From Lacticaseibacillus suilingensis (GTDB lineage: Bacteria; Bacillota; Bacilli; Lactobacillales; Lactobacillaceae), in assembly GCF_016861845.1 (NCBI RefSeq), contig NZ_BOLV01000017.1:1-48982 (forward strand): 48,982 nucleotides of DNA, given 5' to 3'. Of the stretch, positions 30,554-37,672 are shown piece after piece (the first letter of the stretch is position 1; every line of letters starts with the position of its first letter). The position numbers and the translations under genes are program-made. The notes beneath the pieces were generated by a model. That model was not told where the DNA came from. It worked only from the letters and a program-made list of their open reading frames with translations, and did not search any database.

Positions 30554-31357
30554 TTAAACACGCGTCACGCCGCGCCGCGACAAGTGAAATGGGGCGACGG
30601 TGCCGGCAGTGAGCTGTTGCTGCAGCCGCGGGAAAAAGTCTTCGTGCTCAGTGAGCGCGAGGCACACCAGCGCGGGGCCATTGGCCGAAACGAAAGTCGT
30701 AAAGCCGCCTGCCGCTAGCACTGCGCGCGAGACCATTTCGGCATGGGGATAGTAGCCAGCAGTGACTTGGGAGCGCAACGGAAAATGCTGCTGCAGCCAA
30801 GAGCCATCGGCATTCATCATCGCGTTCATCACGCTGCGGGCCGAGACCCCTTGCGTGCAAGGGGTAGGGTCAACTGGGGTTTCTACCACTTGATCTGGCA
30901 CGTAAATCGCGCCTTGCACCAACTCAGTGCCGAAGTTGATGATGTTGTTCGGCCGCGCATAGACCAGACAGCCACCGAACAAGCTGGCCTGAATGGCCGC
31001 TTGATTGGGTTCAAAAAACGCGGCCATGTTCAGCTTGCGGGTCAAGGTGATAGGCTGCTGGCTCAGCGTTTCCGCCAGCTCAATGCCCAAAATTGTCGCC
31101 GCCAGAGAAGCCCCTAAGCCAACGCTGGGCGTGACCGTGGTGTTCAAGTTCAGCTCATGCGGCACCAGCATGGGATCCAGCGCCAACGCCACATCAATAA
31201 TCAGGTTAGTTTGATCCGTAGGCAGCGTCTGATCATTGGCGGTGATCTGCCACTCGAAGCTCTCCTCGCCGATGCTTAAGGTGACGCCACGGTCAATGGC
31301 CAGCGCCAAATCAGGTTGAATTCGTGATGTAATCGTGCCAGGCACCCATATCGCCAT
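30554..31357 (-). CDS. Divergent GHMP-kinase family protein (homoserine kinase-like)
   Basis: The 267-residue protein has the GHMP fold outline: an N-terminal strand with VPGTITSRIQPDLALAIDRG, the ATP-binding segment TPSVGLGASLAATILGIELA (in typical ThrB proteins P-x-x-x-GLGSSAA), a central FEPNQAAIQASLFGGCLVY like the ThrB AALLGG region, and a C-terminal SANGPALVCL like SGAGPT. The NLGPGFD motif of homoserine kinases is missing and GLGSSAA is changed to GLGASLA, so substrate and even catalytic activity are uncertain. GGAGGA precedes the ATG. The gene stands alone, divergent from the phosphoglycerate mutase gene. Confidence 0.65.
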   Translation of the reverse strand: MAIWVPGTITSRIQPDLALAIDRGVTLSIGEESFEWQITANDQTLPTDQTNLIIDVALALDPMLVPHELNLNTTVTPSVGLGASLAATILGIELAETLSQQPITLTRKLNMAAFFEPNQAAIQASLFGGCLVYARPNNIINFGTELVQGAIYVPDQVVETPVDPTPCTQGVSARSVMNAMMNADGSWLQQHFPLRSQVTAGYYPHAEMVSRAVLAAGGFTTFVSANGPALVCLALTEHEDFFPRLQQQLTAGTVAPFHLSRRGVTRV

Positions 31358-31474
31358 CCTAAGTCCTCCATATCATGAGATAAGAATAAGTATATCTAAT
31401 TATATTCTCATTTTCCAGTCCTTTTTCGGATTTTCGGTGAAAATGGTATACTCTGGTGATAGGGAGGTTGACGG

Positions 31475-32152
31475 ATGGTCAAACTGGTCTTACTCAGGCA
31501 CGGCGAAAGTGCCGCGAATTTTTCTAATACCTACACCGGCTGGTCCGATGTCCCGCTGACGGCGCATGGCGTCGCCCAGGCGCAGGCGGCAGGGCAGGCG
31601 CTGGCGGCACAGCAAATTTTGTTTGGGCATGTGCATACTTCGGTGCTCAAACGCGCCATTGAAACGGCCTACCTGGTGCAAGACGCGATTGGTCAAAACT
31701 GGTTGCCTATCACCAAGTCTTGGCGCTTGAATGAACGCCACTATGGCGCCTTGCGCGGCATCAACAAGGACGAAACGCGCCAACTCTTTGGCGCCCAGCA
31801 GGTGGCTTTGTGGCGGCGCAGTTACACCAGCCGGCCGCCGCTACTGGTCAATCCCAGCCGCAGCCGGCGCTATCATCGCTTCCCAGCCAGCATCATCCCC
31901 CGCGGCGAAAGTCTGCAGGATGCCGAAACGCGCCTGATCGCTTACTGGAGCGATGAATTGGCCCCACGCCTGCTGCGTCAGGAGAATCAGTTGGTGGTCG
32001 CACATGGCTCAACGCTGCGCGCCCTCATCAAATACCTGGAAGCCATTCCTGATGATCAAATCGACCAGGTGGAAGTGGCCAATGCCCAGCCGATTGTCTA
32101 CACCTTAGACGACCGCCTGCACATTGTGGATAAAACTGTCATTACCAAATGA
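31475..32152 (+). CDS. gpmA: 2,3-bisphosphoglycerate-dependent phosphoglycerate mutase
   Basis: The 225-residue enzyme interconverts 3- and 2-phosphoglycerate in glycolysis. Residues 8-11 (RHGE, with phosphorylated His9) open the active site. [33 protein letters not shown] and [14 protein letters not shown] are further family motifs. All catalytic residues (Arg8, His9, Glu in ERHYG, His in AHGS) are present. An extended -10 (TGGTATACT, 31444-31452) and AGGGAGG lie just upstream. An intrinsic terminator follows. It could be one of several mutase copies in the genome. Confidence 0.9.
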   Translation: MVKLVLLRHGESAANFSNTYTGWSDVPLTAHGVAQAQAAGQALAAQQILFGHVHTSVLKRAIETAYLVQDAIGQNWLPITKSWRLNERHYGALRGINKDETRQLFGAQQVALWRRSYTSRPPLLVNPSRSRRYHRFPASIIPRGESLQDAETRLIAYWSDELAPRLLRQENQLVVAHGSTLRALIKYLEAIPDDQIDQVEVANAQPIVYTLDDRLHIVDKTVITK

Positions 32153-32159
32153 AGCCACG

Positions 32160-32187
32160 AAAAAAACCGCATTGCTGCGGTTTTTTT
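32160..32187. terminator. Bidirectional intrinsic terminator between gpmA and pepC
   Basis: AAAAAAACCGCA, TTGC, TGCGGTTTTTTT: a 12-bp perfect stem with A- and T-runs on both sides. It can terminate gpmA on the plus strand and pepC on the minus strand. Confidence 0.92.
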
Positions 32188-32195
32188 GAATCCCA

Positions 32196-33536
32196 TTAAG
32201 CTAAGGCACCCATTGGATCCCATGGCTTCAAAACAGTGGGGTGATCGTATTCATTCTTGATGACATCTTGCAGGTCTTGGCTCAGGTACTTCTTGTTGAT
32301 GACCACTTGGTAAACGAATTCGTCGAACCAAGCATCACTAGCGACGAAGTAACCTTTGTCGCCGGCTTTTTCACCCCAAGAGTTTTCAACCTTCCACTTG
32401 GTTGGCTGGCCGTCAACGATGTCCACGCCGGTGATCACCATGGCATGGGTCATCAGGCTTTCGCCGTAGTCCAGGCGATCAGCCTTGGTCATGTCGAAGT
32501 TGGCGTTGAACAGACCGTTCTTGTCGAATAAGGCTGGATCCATGATGCCCAGCTTGCTGTCAGAGGACTGACCAACATCAGAACCGAACCAAACAGTTTC
32601 GCCATTTTCCAGCTGCTTGATGGCCAGTTGCTTGAGGTTGTCGACGGTCAGGTTCAAGTGGCGCACTTCGCGGCCGCCAATGACGTTACCCAGCATTTCA
32701 ACGGTGTACAGGTGGTTGTAAGGCTTGTCTGCCGTTGGGGCGTTGATCAAGCTCTGGAACGCGTTGGTGTCCCAGCCGATGTACTTTTCGTAGAAAGTGC
32801 GCGGGGTCAAGTCGCGGTCGATGTGGTAGTTCTTGTCATCATCGCGATATTCGAAGTCGAACTTGGTTGGTGGCACGCCCAGCGTGTAAGCCAAAATCCG
32901 GTAGTCTTCGGAGAGCATCTTGTCCTTGGCCGCTTGAATGTCTTCATCGCTGGCGTTATCGGCGACGAGCTTGCGCAAGGTCACCGCGTCTTTGCGCAAC
33001 TTCAAGTTCAAGACTTTGTTCATCTGACCGGAAGCAGAGGAGCTGAAGGTTTCAGGCATCACTGACTTCGGCACGATCCCGTACTTGTCGATGATGGCTG
33101 TCAGCATATCCCACTGACCACCATCGCCCTGAGGGTTGGCCATCAGCCAAGCCACTTTGCGACTGTCAATGTCTTCGCCGGCAGTCTTCAAAACGTTTTC
33201 GTAGAAGTAGTTGGACTTTTCGAATTTGTCCCAGAAGAAAGTAAAGTTCTGGGAGAGTTCGAAGCCTTTGATTTTGAATTGTTGTTGAATGTCATGACGC
33301 ATCGTGTTCAATGCGGCGAACATCCAGCAGCGGCCGGATTGCTTCTGGTCGGCCACAGTGCCGGTGCTCAAATCGATGGAGAAGGTTTTCTCCATCGTGG
33401 TTTGGCTGTGCACGTCCTCGCTGGACTTCAGCACCCCATTGTTCATGACGGCTTTTTGGATGGCCGCGCTGCCTGGGGTATTTTCCAGGTCAGCTTGGTA
33501 CTTAGCAAGATCTTCAGCAGTAACTGCCTTTGACAT
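32196..33536 (-). CDS. pepC: Aminopeptidase C (PepC)
   Basis: The 446-residue protein is a C1B cysteine aminopeptidase of the bleomycin hydrolase family, cytoplasmic and usually hexameric, which releases N-terminal amino acids from peptides taken up by the cell. Cys70 lies in QKQSGRCWMFAALN, the catalytic His in LMTHAMVITGV, and Asn in VENSWGEK. The C-terminus ends LKPWDPMGALA, the conserved tail that enters the active site and limits activity to aminopeptidase. The length agrees with lactobacillar PepC (about 440-450). AAAGGAG lies upstream of the ATG, and a TGTATCAT extended -10-like sequence lies about 30 bases further upstream. Confidence 0.95.
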   Translation of the reverse strand: MSKAVTAEDLAKYQADLENTPGSAAIQKAVMNNGVLKSSEDVHSQTTMEKTFSIDLSTGTVADQKQSGRCWMFAALNTMRHDIQQQFKIKGFELSQNFTFFWDKFEKSNYFYENVLKTAGEDIDSRKVAWLMANPQGDGGQWDMLTAIIDKYGIVPKSVMPETFSSSASGQMNKVLNLKLRKDAVTLRKLVADNASDEDIQAAKDKMLSEDYRILAYTLGVPPTKFDFEYRDDDKNYHIDRDLTPRTFYEKYIGWDTNAFQSLINAPTADKPYNHLYTVEMLGNVIGGREVRHLNLTVDNLKQLAIKQLENGETVWFGSDVGQSSDSKLGIMDPALFDKNGLFNANFDMTKADRLDYGESLMTHAMVITGVDIVDGQPTKWKVENSWGEKAGDKGYFVASDAWFDEFVYQVVINKKYLSQDLQDVIKNEYDHPTVLKPWDPMGALA

Positions 33537-34028
33537 GTTCCGTTCACTCCTTTAATTAGAAAATAATGATACATTCTCAGACTTTCTCAGTTTAGCATAA
33601 AGCCGCAGGGGAAGGAACCCACGCCGACTGAAAAAGCGCAAGCAATGTCGCCCCCAAAATGAAAATAAGCTGGCAAAAGCCTTGCCGGCGAATTTTGGTG
33701 GTTGTAAACGCAAGCGCAGAGAGTGGTGATTGACGGTGGTAGCCGCGTCGGCATAGACTGAGGTTAGTGGCCGGCTAGCGTTATGGTATCATCCAAGCCA
33801 GTGTGATCAATGCTATCCGGCAAAGGAATCTTGCAAAAATTGACTGTTCCGACAAGACCGGGAATGTTATGGTTAACTAGGATTCCTATCATAAGGAACT
33901 GAACGCCGAACGACCGGCCAAGCCAATGTGGCTCGCTGGTGACCTTCGGCGCGGACCGAAATCAGGCTTGACCATCGTTGCGCCTTGACTTCATGGCGAT
34001 GAAAACGATGCTTGGAGGGAGTTTGTTC
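33537..34028 (+). promoter_or_regulatory. Intergenic region with long structured leader of the glycosylation locus
   Basis: No gene is seen. The left 60 bases hold the pepC promoter on the minus strand. On the plus strand an extended -10 (TGGTATCAT, 33784-33792) would give a leader of about 230 bases before the GT8 gene. That leader can fold: GCCGAA (33905-33910) pairs with TTCGGC around an AGCCA/TGGCT hairpin, and CATCGTT with AACGATG just before the ribosome binding site (GGAGGGAG). Whether this is a regulatory RNA is unknown. No known riboswitch pattern was recognised. Confidence 0.45.
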
Positions 34029-34922
34029 ATGGCAAAAAATGCAGTGGTGTATACGGTCAGTGGCCCGCACATTTTACTTTGTGCCACGTCGATTGCTTCT
34101 TTGATCGACCATTATCAAAGCGAAGCGTCGCTTGATATCCTGGTGGTCACGGAAGGTGAGCTTGACGCCGATGTCGCGCTACTGCGTGAGTTGCCTGACT
34201 TCTATCAGAAACCGCAAGTGCACCTGTTTGTCTGGCAAAAGCCACCCATCACCTCTGAACTCAAGCACTACGATAATGCCCGCTTTGGGCAGGTGACCTT
34301 GTGGCGGTTGTTCGTGCCGGCGTATTTTCCCAATTACGAACAGCTTTTGATGATCGATAACGACACCATCATCATGGCCGATATTTCGCCACTGTTTAGC
34401 CTGAATCGGCCAGGCAACGTGATGGCGGCAGTGCCAGATTTCTACTATTACACGTTAAACCCGCCAGTTGATCAAAATGTCTTACCAGATTTTTCAAGCA
34501 TGAAGGCGTACTTCAACTCCGGGGTGCTGGTCATCAATGTGGCGCTGTATAACGAGCTGTTCAAACCGGAAATGCTGGTTGAGCGGGCGGATCAGGCGAA
34601 TTACCAATATCCGGATCAAACGCTGCTGAATCTGCTGACGGCAGGCAAGGTGACCTTGCTCCCGTTCCGATACAACTTCCAAAAAGACGACGACTGGCTG
34701 ACCCACTGGGCGGAGCAAACCGACCCGGCAGTGGCCGCTGACATGACCGCAGAGCGCCAGCACGTGGTGATTCGCCATTTCCTGAGTAATCTCTATGGCT
34801 ACCGGCCGTGGGGCCATTTGGCAGTGATGGATGAATTCGAAGCTGCTTTTTGGCAGTACTTCAGCCAAACTCGGGAATTTTTCACAACAGAAACCAAGCG
34901 CAGAGGGTTGAACCATTATTAA
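34029..34922 (+). CDS. GT8-family glycosyltransferase of the adhesin glycosylation locus
   Basis: The gene encodes 297 residues from the ATG at 34029 (GGAGGGAG upstream; an earlier ATG at 33993 lacks such a site). Family 8 features are VVYTVSGPH at the N-terminus, RLFVPAYFPNYEQLLMIDND with the metal-binding D110-N-D112, KAYFNSGVLVINVALYN, YPDQTLLNLLTAGKVTLLP, and VVIRHF near the C-terminus. It would add a hexose from UDP-sugar to the glycan on the serine-rich repeat protein, in the cytoplasm. It is the first gene of the glycosylation operon. Confidence 0.85.
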   Translation: MAKNAVVYTVSGPHILLCATSIASLIDHYQSEASLDILVVTEGELDADVALLRELPDFYQKPQVHLFVWQKPPITSELKHYDNARFGQVTLWRLFVPAYFPNYEQLLMIDNDTIIMADISPLFSLNRPGNVMAAVPDFYYYTLNPPVDQNVLPDFSSMKAYFNSGVLVINVALYNELFKPEMLVERADQANYQYPDQTLLNLLTAGKVTLLPFRYNFQKDDDWLTHWAEQTDPAVAADMTAERQHVVIRHFLSNLYGYRPWGHLAVMDEFEAAFWQYFSQTREFFTTETKRRGLNHY

Positions 34923-34952
34923 TGGTCACTACCCGCATAGAGGAGAGTAAAT

Positions 34953-35969
34953 ATGCTTTATACTGTGACACCAATTCAAGGCCCCACCGACCAAGCGGTG
35001 ATCAAGCCCAAAGAAGACACCGCTGTTTTTCTTGGTAACATCGGGTTTTTGCCTCTGCGCTATTCCCGTTACATCAATAATGAAGACCACTGGGAGACTG
35101 AAATCAAAGGCGGAATTTTAGCCCCAGTGCAAGCCGGCGATATTGTCATCCCGCAAGTACCAGGGTATGCGCCGCTGACAGTGGAGGATGCCTTCGTTCA
35201 TGGCACCCATGATCGCGGCGGGAAGGTCATTGCCTTGGTCCACGACGCGGAATATTTGCGTTATCCCAAGAGTTACGACCGCAAGACCTGGGTCGAATAC
35301 CTCGGCTCCTACGACGCTTTGCTGGTGAATACCCCAGAAGAAAAGCGCCAAGTGCTGGCTAGTGGGGTGAACCTGCCCATTGTCGTCACCGGGCCTTGGG
35401 GCTACATTCAGCCCATCGGCTCGCGCCAGCCGCATTTCTCCAAGACGATTCACTATGCCGGTAATCTGGTGGAATGGAAAGGCGGCTTCATGGCCAACAT
35501 CCCAGCCGAGCTGAAAGTCAAGCTGTACGGCTCCAGCGATGGCAACAGCGATTTAGGCTATCGCATTGCCGATTCGGTGGAGCGCATGGGCTCCTACTCG
35601 CAAGAAGCATTGGCCTTGGCGCTGGACAACGGCTTTGGGTTGGTTTGGGACGAGAATTCGACCCATCACTACAACGACTACGCGATGATCAACATGCCGC
35701 ATAAATTGAGCCTGTACTTGTCACTGGGCCTGCCAGTGATTGCCAAAAAAGGCAGCCAGGTCGGCAATTTCGTGGCGGCTAATCACGTGGGCATTGTGGT
35801 GGATGACATGGAAGCCTTGGTGCCTGTGATGGCGGCGATGGATGAAGGCCAGTACAATCAACTACTGGCGGCGGTCAAACCGATGGAAGCTTTGATTCGC
35901 TCCGGGCGTCATCTCCAGCTGGCGGCACTCAAGGCCATCATGGCGGTGAACGGCATTTCGGAATATTAA
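34953..35969 (+). CDS. Gtf3-like glycosyltransferase (first tandem copy)
   Basis: The 338-residue protein resembles Gtf3/Nss of streptococcal serine-rich-repeat loci, which add glucose to GlcNAc-Ser/Thr. Visible features are the N-terminal IQGPTDQAVIKPKEDTAVFL, ALVHDAEYLRYP, VVTGPWGYIQP, IHYAGNLVEWKGG, GFGLVWDENS and LSLYLSLGLPVIAKKGSQVG, a GT-B-like plan with a nucleotide-sugar site in the C-terminal half. It is about the usual length. A paralogue follows directly. GAGGAG precedes the ATG. Confidence 0.85.
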   Translation: MLYTVTPIQGPTDQAVIKPKEDTAVFLGNIGFLPLRYSRYINNEDHWETEIKGGILAPVQAGDIVIPQVPGYAPLTVEDAFVHGTHDRGGKVIALVHDAEYLRYPKSYDRKTWVEYLGSYDALLVNTPEEKRQVLASGVNLPIVVTGPWGYIQPIGSRQPHFSKTIHYAGNLVEWKGGFMANIPAELKVKLYGSSDGNSDLGYRIADSVERMGSYSQEALALALDNGFGLVWDENSTHHYNDYAMINMPHKLSLYLSLGLPVIAKKGSQVGNFVAANHVGIVVDDMEALVPVMAAMDEGQYNQLLAAVKPMEALIRSGRHLQLAALKAIMAVNGISEY

Positions 35970-36044
35970 ACCGTCAGTCACTGCTTCTCATCTCGCCGCC
36001 TGCCGCATTGGCAGACGGCTTTCCCTTTGTCCTAGGAGGTCAAC

Positions 36045-37064
36045 ATGAATTACATTATCAGTCCGCTTCAAGCTGCGTCCGACCAGGCGGTGGTTAAGCC
36101 GAAAGAAGACGTGGCGCATTATCTTCAGCAAATCGGGTTTCAGCCGCTTTGGTACAATCGCTTCATCAAGTTTGAAGGTGATGGTGATTGGGCCGGGCGC
36201 ATCGAGGGGATGCTGGGGCCGGTGCAAGCTGGCGACGTGGTCATCTACCAGACCCCGACCTATGCAGATATCACGATTGAAAAGTACATCATTGAGGCCG
36301 TGCACCAGCGCCACGCAAAAATCGTGGCCTTTGTTCATGATGTGGAGTACCTGCGCTATCCGGAGCTGTACCCGAAAGTAGAATGGCTGGATTATCTCAA
36401 TAGTTTCGATGTGGTGATGGTTTCAACCACCCCCATGGCGGCGGCGATTAAGGCCGACGGGGTGAAGCGACCGATTATTATCAGCGGTCCGTGGGGATAC
36501 GTGGAACCGATGACGTACCACCAACCAAGCTTCAGCCGCAGCTTACATTATGCTGGTAATTTGATGAAGTGGAAGAGTGGCTTTCTGCGGCATGTGCCTG
36601 CGAGTTTGGATGTGCAGGTGTATGGCTCGGAAAATGGCCAAACCAACTTAAGCTATCCGCTTGGCCCTGGTGTCACCTACCACGGCACCATGTCGCAGGC
36701 GCAGTTGGGTTTGAAGTTGACCCACGGCTTTGGCTTGATTTGGGATGAAGATGACCAGGGCCACTACGCCGCCTATGCGCGCATCAACCAGGCGCACAAA
36801 TTCAGCCTGTACTTGGCGCTAGGCTTGCCGGTGATTGCCAACCGGGAAAGCGCGATTGGGGCATACATCGAGCAAAACCAGGTCGGGCTGGTGGTCGATC
36901 ACCTGAACCAGCTGCCTGATGTGACGGCCGCGCAAACCGAAGCCACTTATGGCCCACTGGTTGACCAGGTCAAAGCACTGACGGCCTTGATTCGCGCTGG
37001 CCGTCACACGCAGTTAGCCGCCTTAAAAGCCGTTTTAGCGGCGCATGACATTACCAGTGAGTAA
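36045..37064 (+). CDS. Gtf3-like glycosyltransferase (second tandem copy)
   Basis: The 339-residue protein is a close-family paralogue of the preceding gene: LQAASDQAVVKPKEDVAHYL, FVHDVEYLRYPELYP, IISGPWGYVEP, LHYAGNLMKWKSG, GFGLIWDEDDQGHYAAYAR and FSLYLALGLPVIANRESAIG line up along the whole length with clear substitutions. The divergence suggests different acceptor or donor sugars, so that the two act in sequence on the same glycan. AGGAGGT lies before the ATG. A strong hairpin (37129-37166) ends this three-gene unit. Confidence 0.85.
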   Translation: MNYIISPLQAASDQAVVKPKEDVAHYLQQIGFQPLWYNRFIKFEGDGDWAGRIEGMLGPVQAGDVVIYQTPTYADITIEKYIIEAVHQRHAKIVAFVHDVEYLRYPELYPKVEWLDYLNSFDVVMVSTTPMAAAIKADGVKRPIIISGPWGYVEPMTYHQPSFSRSLHYAGNLMKWKSGFLRHVPASLDVQVYGSENGQTNLSYPLGPGVTYHGTMSQAQLGLKLTHGFGLIWDEDDQGHYAAYARINQAHKFSLYLALGLPVIANRESAIGAYIEQNQVGLVVDHLNQLPDVTAAQTEATYGPLVDQVKALTALIRAGRHTQLAALKAVLAAHDITSE

Positions 37065-37128
37065 GTGGTACTTGAAGCACCGCTTGGCCTGGTTTCAATA
37101 ACTGCCACCAGCACCAACGACAAAAAGG

Positions 37129-37166
37129 AGCGGCTTCATTCCCGAAAGATGAGGAATGAAGCCGCT
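37129..37166 (+). terminator. 14-bp stem-loop after the glycosyltransferase genes
   Basis: AGCGGCTTCATTCC (37129-37142) pairs perfectly with GGAATGAAGCCGCT (37153-37166) around a 10-base loop. Only a short T-stretch (TAATTG) follows, so it is a moderate intrinsic terminator that would separate the gtf genes from secA2. Confidence 0.7.
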
Positions 37167-37395
37167 TAATTGTGGCACTACCAGTTGCTTATTAGGCGAA
37201 GGGGCCACGCTTGCTTTTCGCCCGCCGACTTTGGTTCACTAGAGGCAGCAGCCGACCCCAATCAGGGTGGGTGGCCAAAATTGTTCCCTATGTGTACCAT
37301 TTTTCGAAACGAGAGTTGTCATATATGAGCGTGGAAATAATTGGCCTGTGCTATACTTTAAATAACATTTTTTCTGAAAAATGAGCCCCTGCCGC
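37167..37395. other. Intergenic stretch before the small membrane-protein gene
   Basis: No gene is seen. An extended -10-like TGCTATACT lies near 37350 on the plus strand and could start a transcript that reads antisense through the small gene into secA2. The last 60 bases include AAAAAATG runs beyond the stop of the minus-strand gene. Confidence 0.35.
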
Positions 37396-37599
37396 TTAAA
37401 ACATGGTCAAAAGCGGCACCAAGATGCCGATCAGCATCAATCCGGCCAACAGAAACGCCATGAAAATTTGTGAACCTTTACCCCCAGGCTTTTTCTTGGT
37501 GGGTTTGACGATTTCATTTTTTTCTTTGGCGAATCGGCCTTCGATATCTTGATCGAGCAAGCTATCGGCTTGATTAATCTTTTTTTTCTCTGTTTTCAT
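37396..37599 (-). CDS. Small C-terminally anchored membrane protein next to secA2
   Basis: The gene encodes 67 residues: MKTEKKKINQADSLLDQDIE, a basic Lys/Pro-rich middle (KPTKKKPGGKG), and a single C-terminal membrane helix (about residues 45-65, IFMAFLLAGLMLIGILVPLL). The only upstream match to a ribosome binding site is weak. A near-consensus promoter (TTGCAG, 17 bases, TATAAT) ends only 6 bases before the ATG, so the mRNA may be leaderless. Its size, tail anchor and position next to secA2 recall the small Asp4/Asp5 (SecE/SecG-like) partners of accessory Sec systems, but I cannot show homology. It is divergent from secA2. Confidence 0.6.
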   Translation of the reverse strand: MKTEKKKINQADSLLDQDIEGRFAKEKNEIVKPTKKKPGGKGSQIFMAFLLAGLMLIGILVPLLTMF

Positions 37600-37605
37600 A
37601 CCCAC

Positions 37606-37634
37606 ATTATATGGATGCCGGCGTGAAACTGCAA
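37606..37634 (-). promoter_or_regulatory. Promoter giving a probably leaderless transcript
   Basis: On the minus strand TTGCAG (37634-37629) and TATAAT (37611-37606) are 17 bases apart. The predicted transcription start falls on or next to the ATG at 37599. Confidence 0.6.
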
Positions 37635-37672
37635 CGTGAACTCACTGAAGCCAAAGGAACGATGATCCCGAG

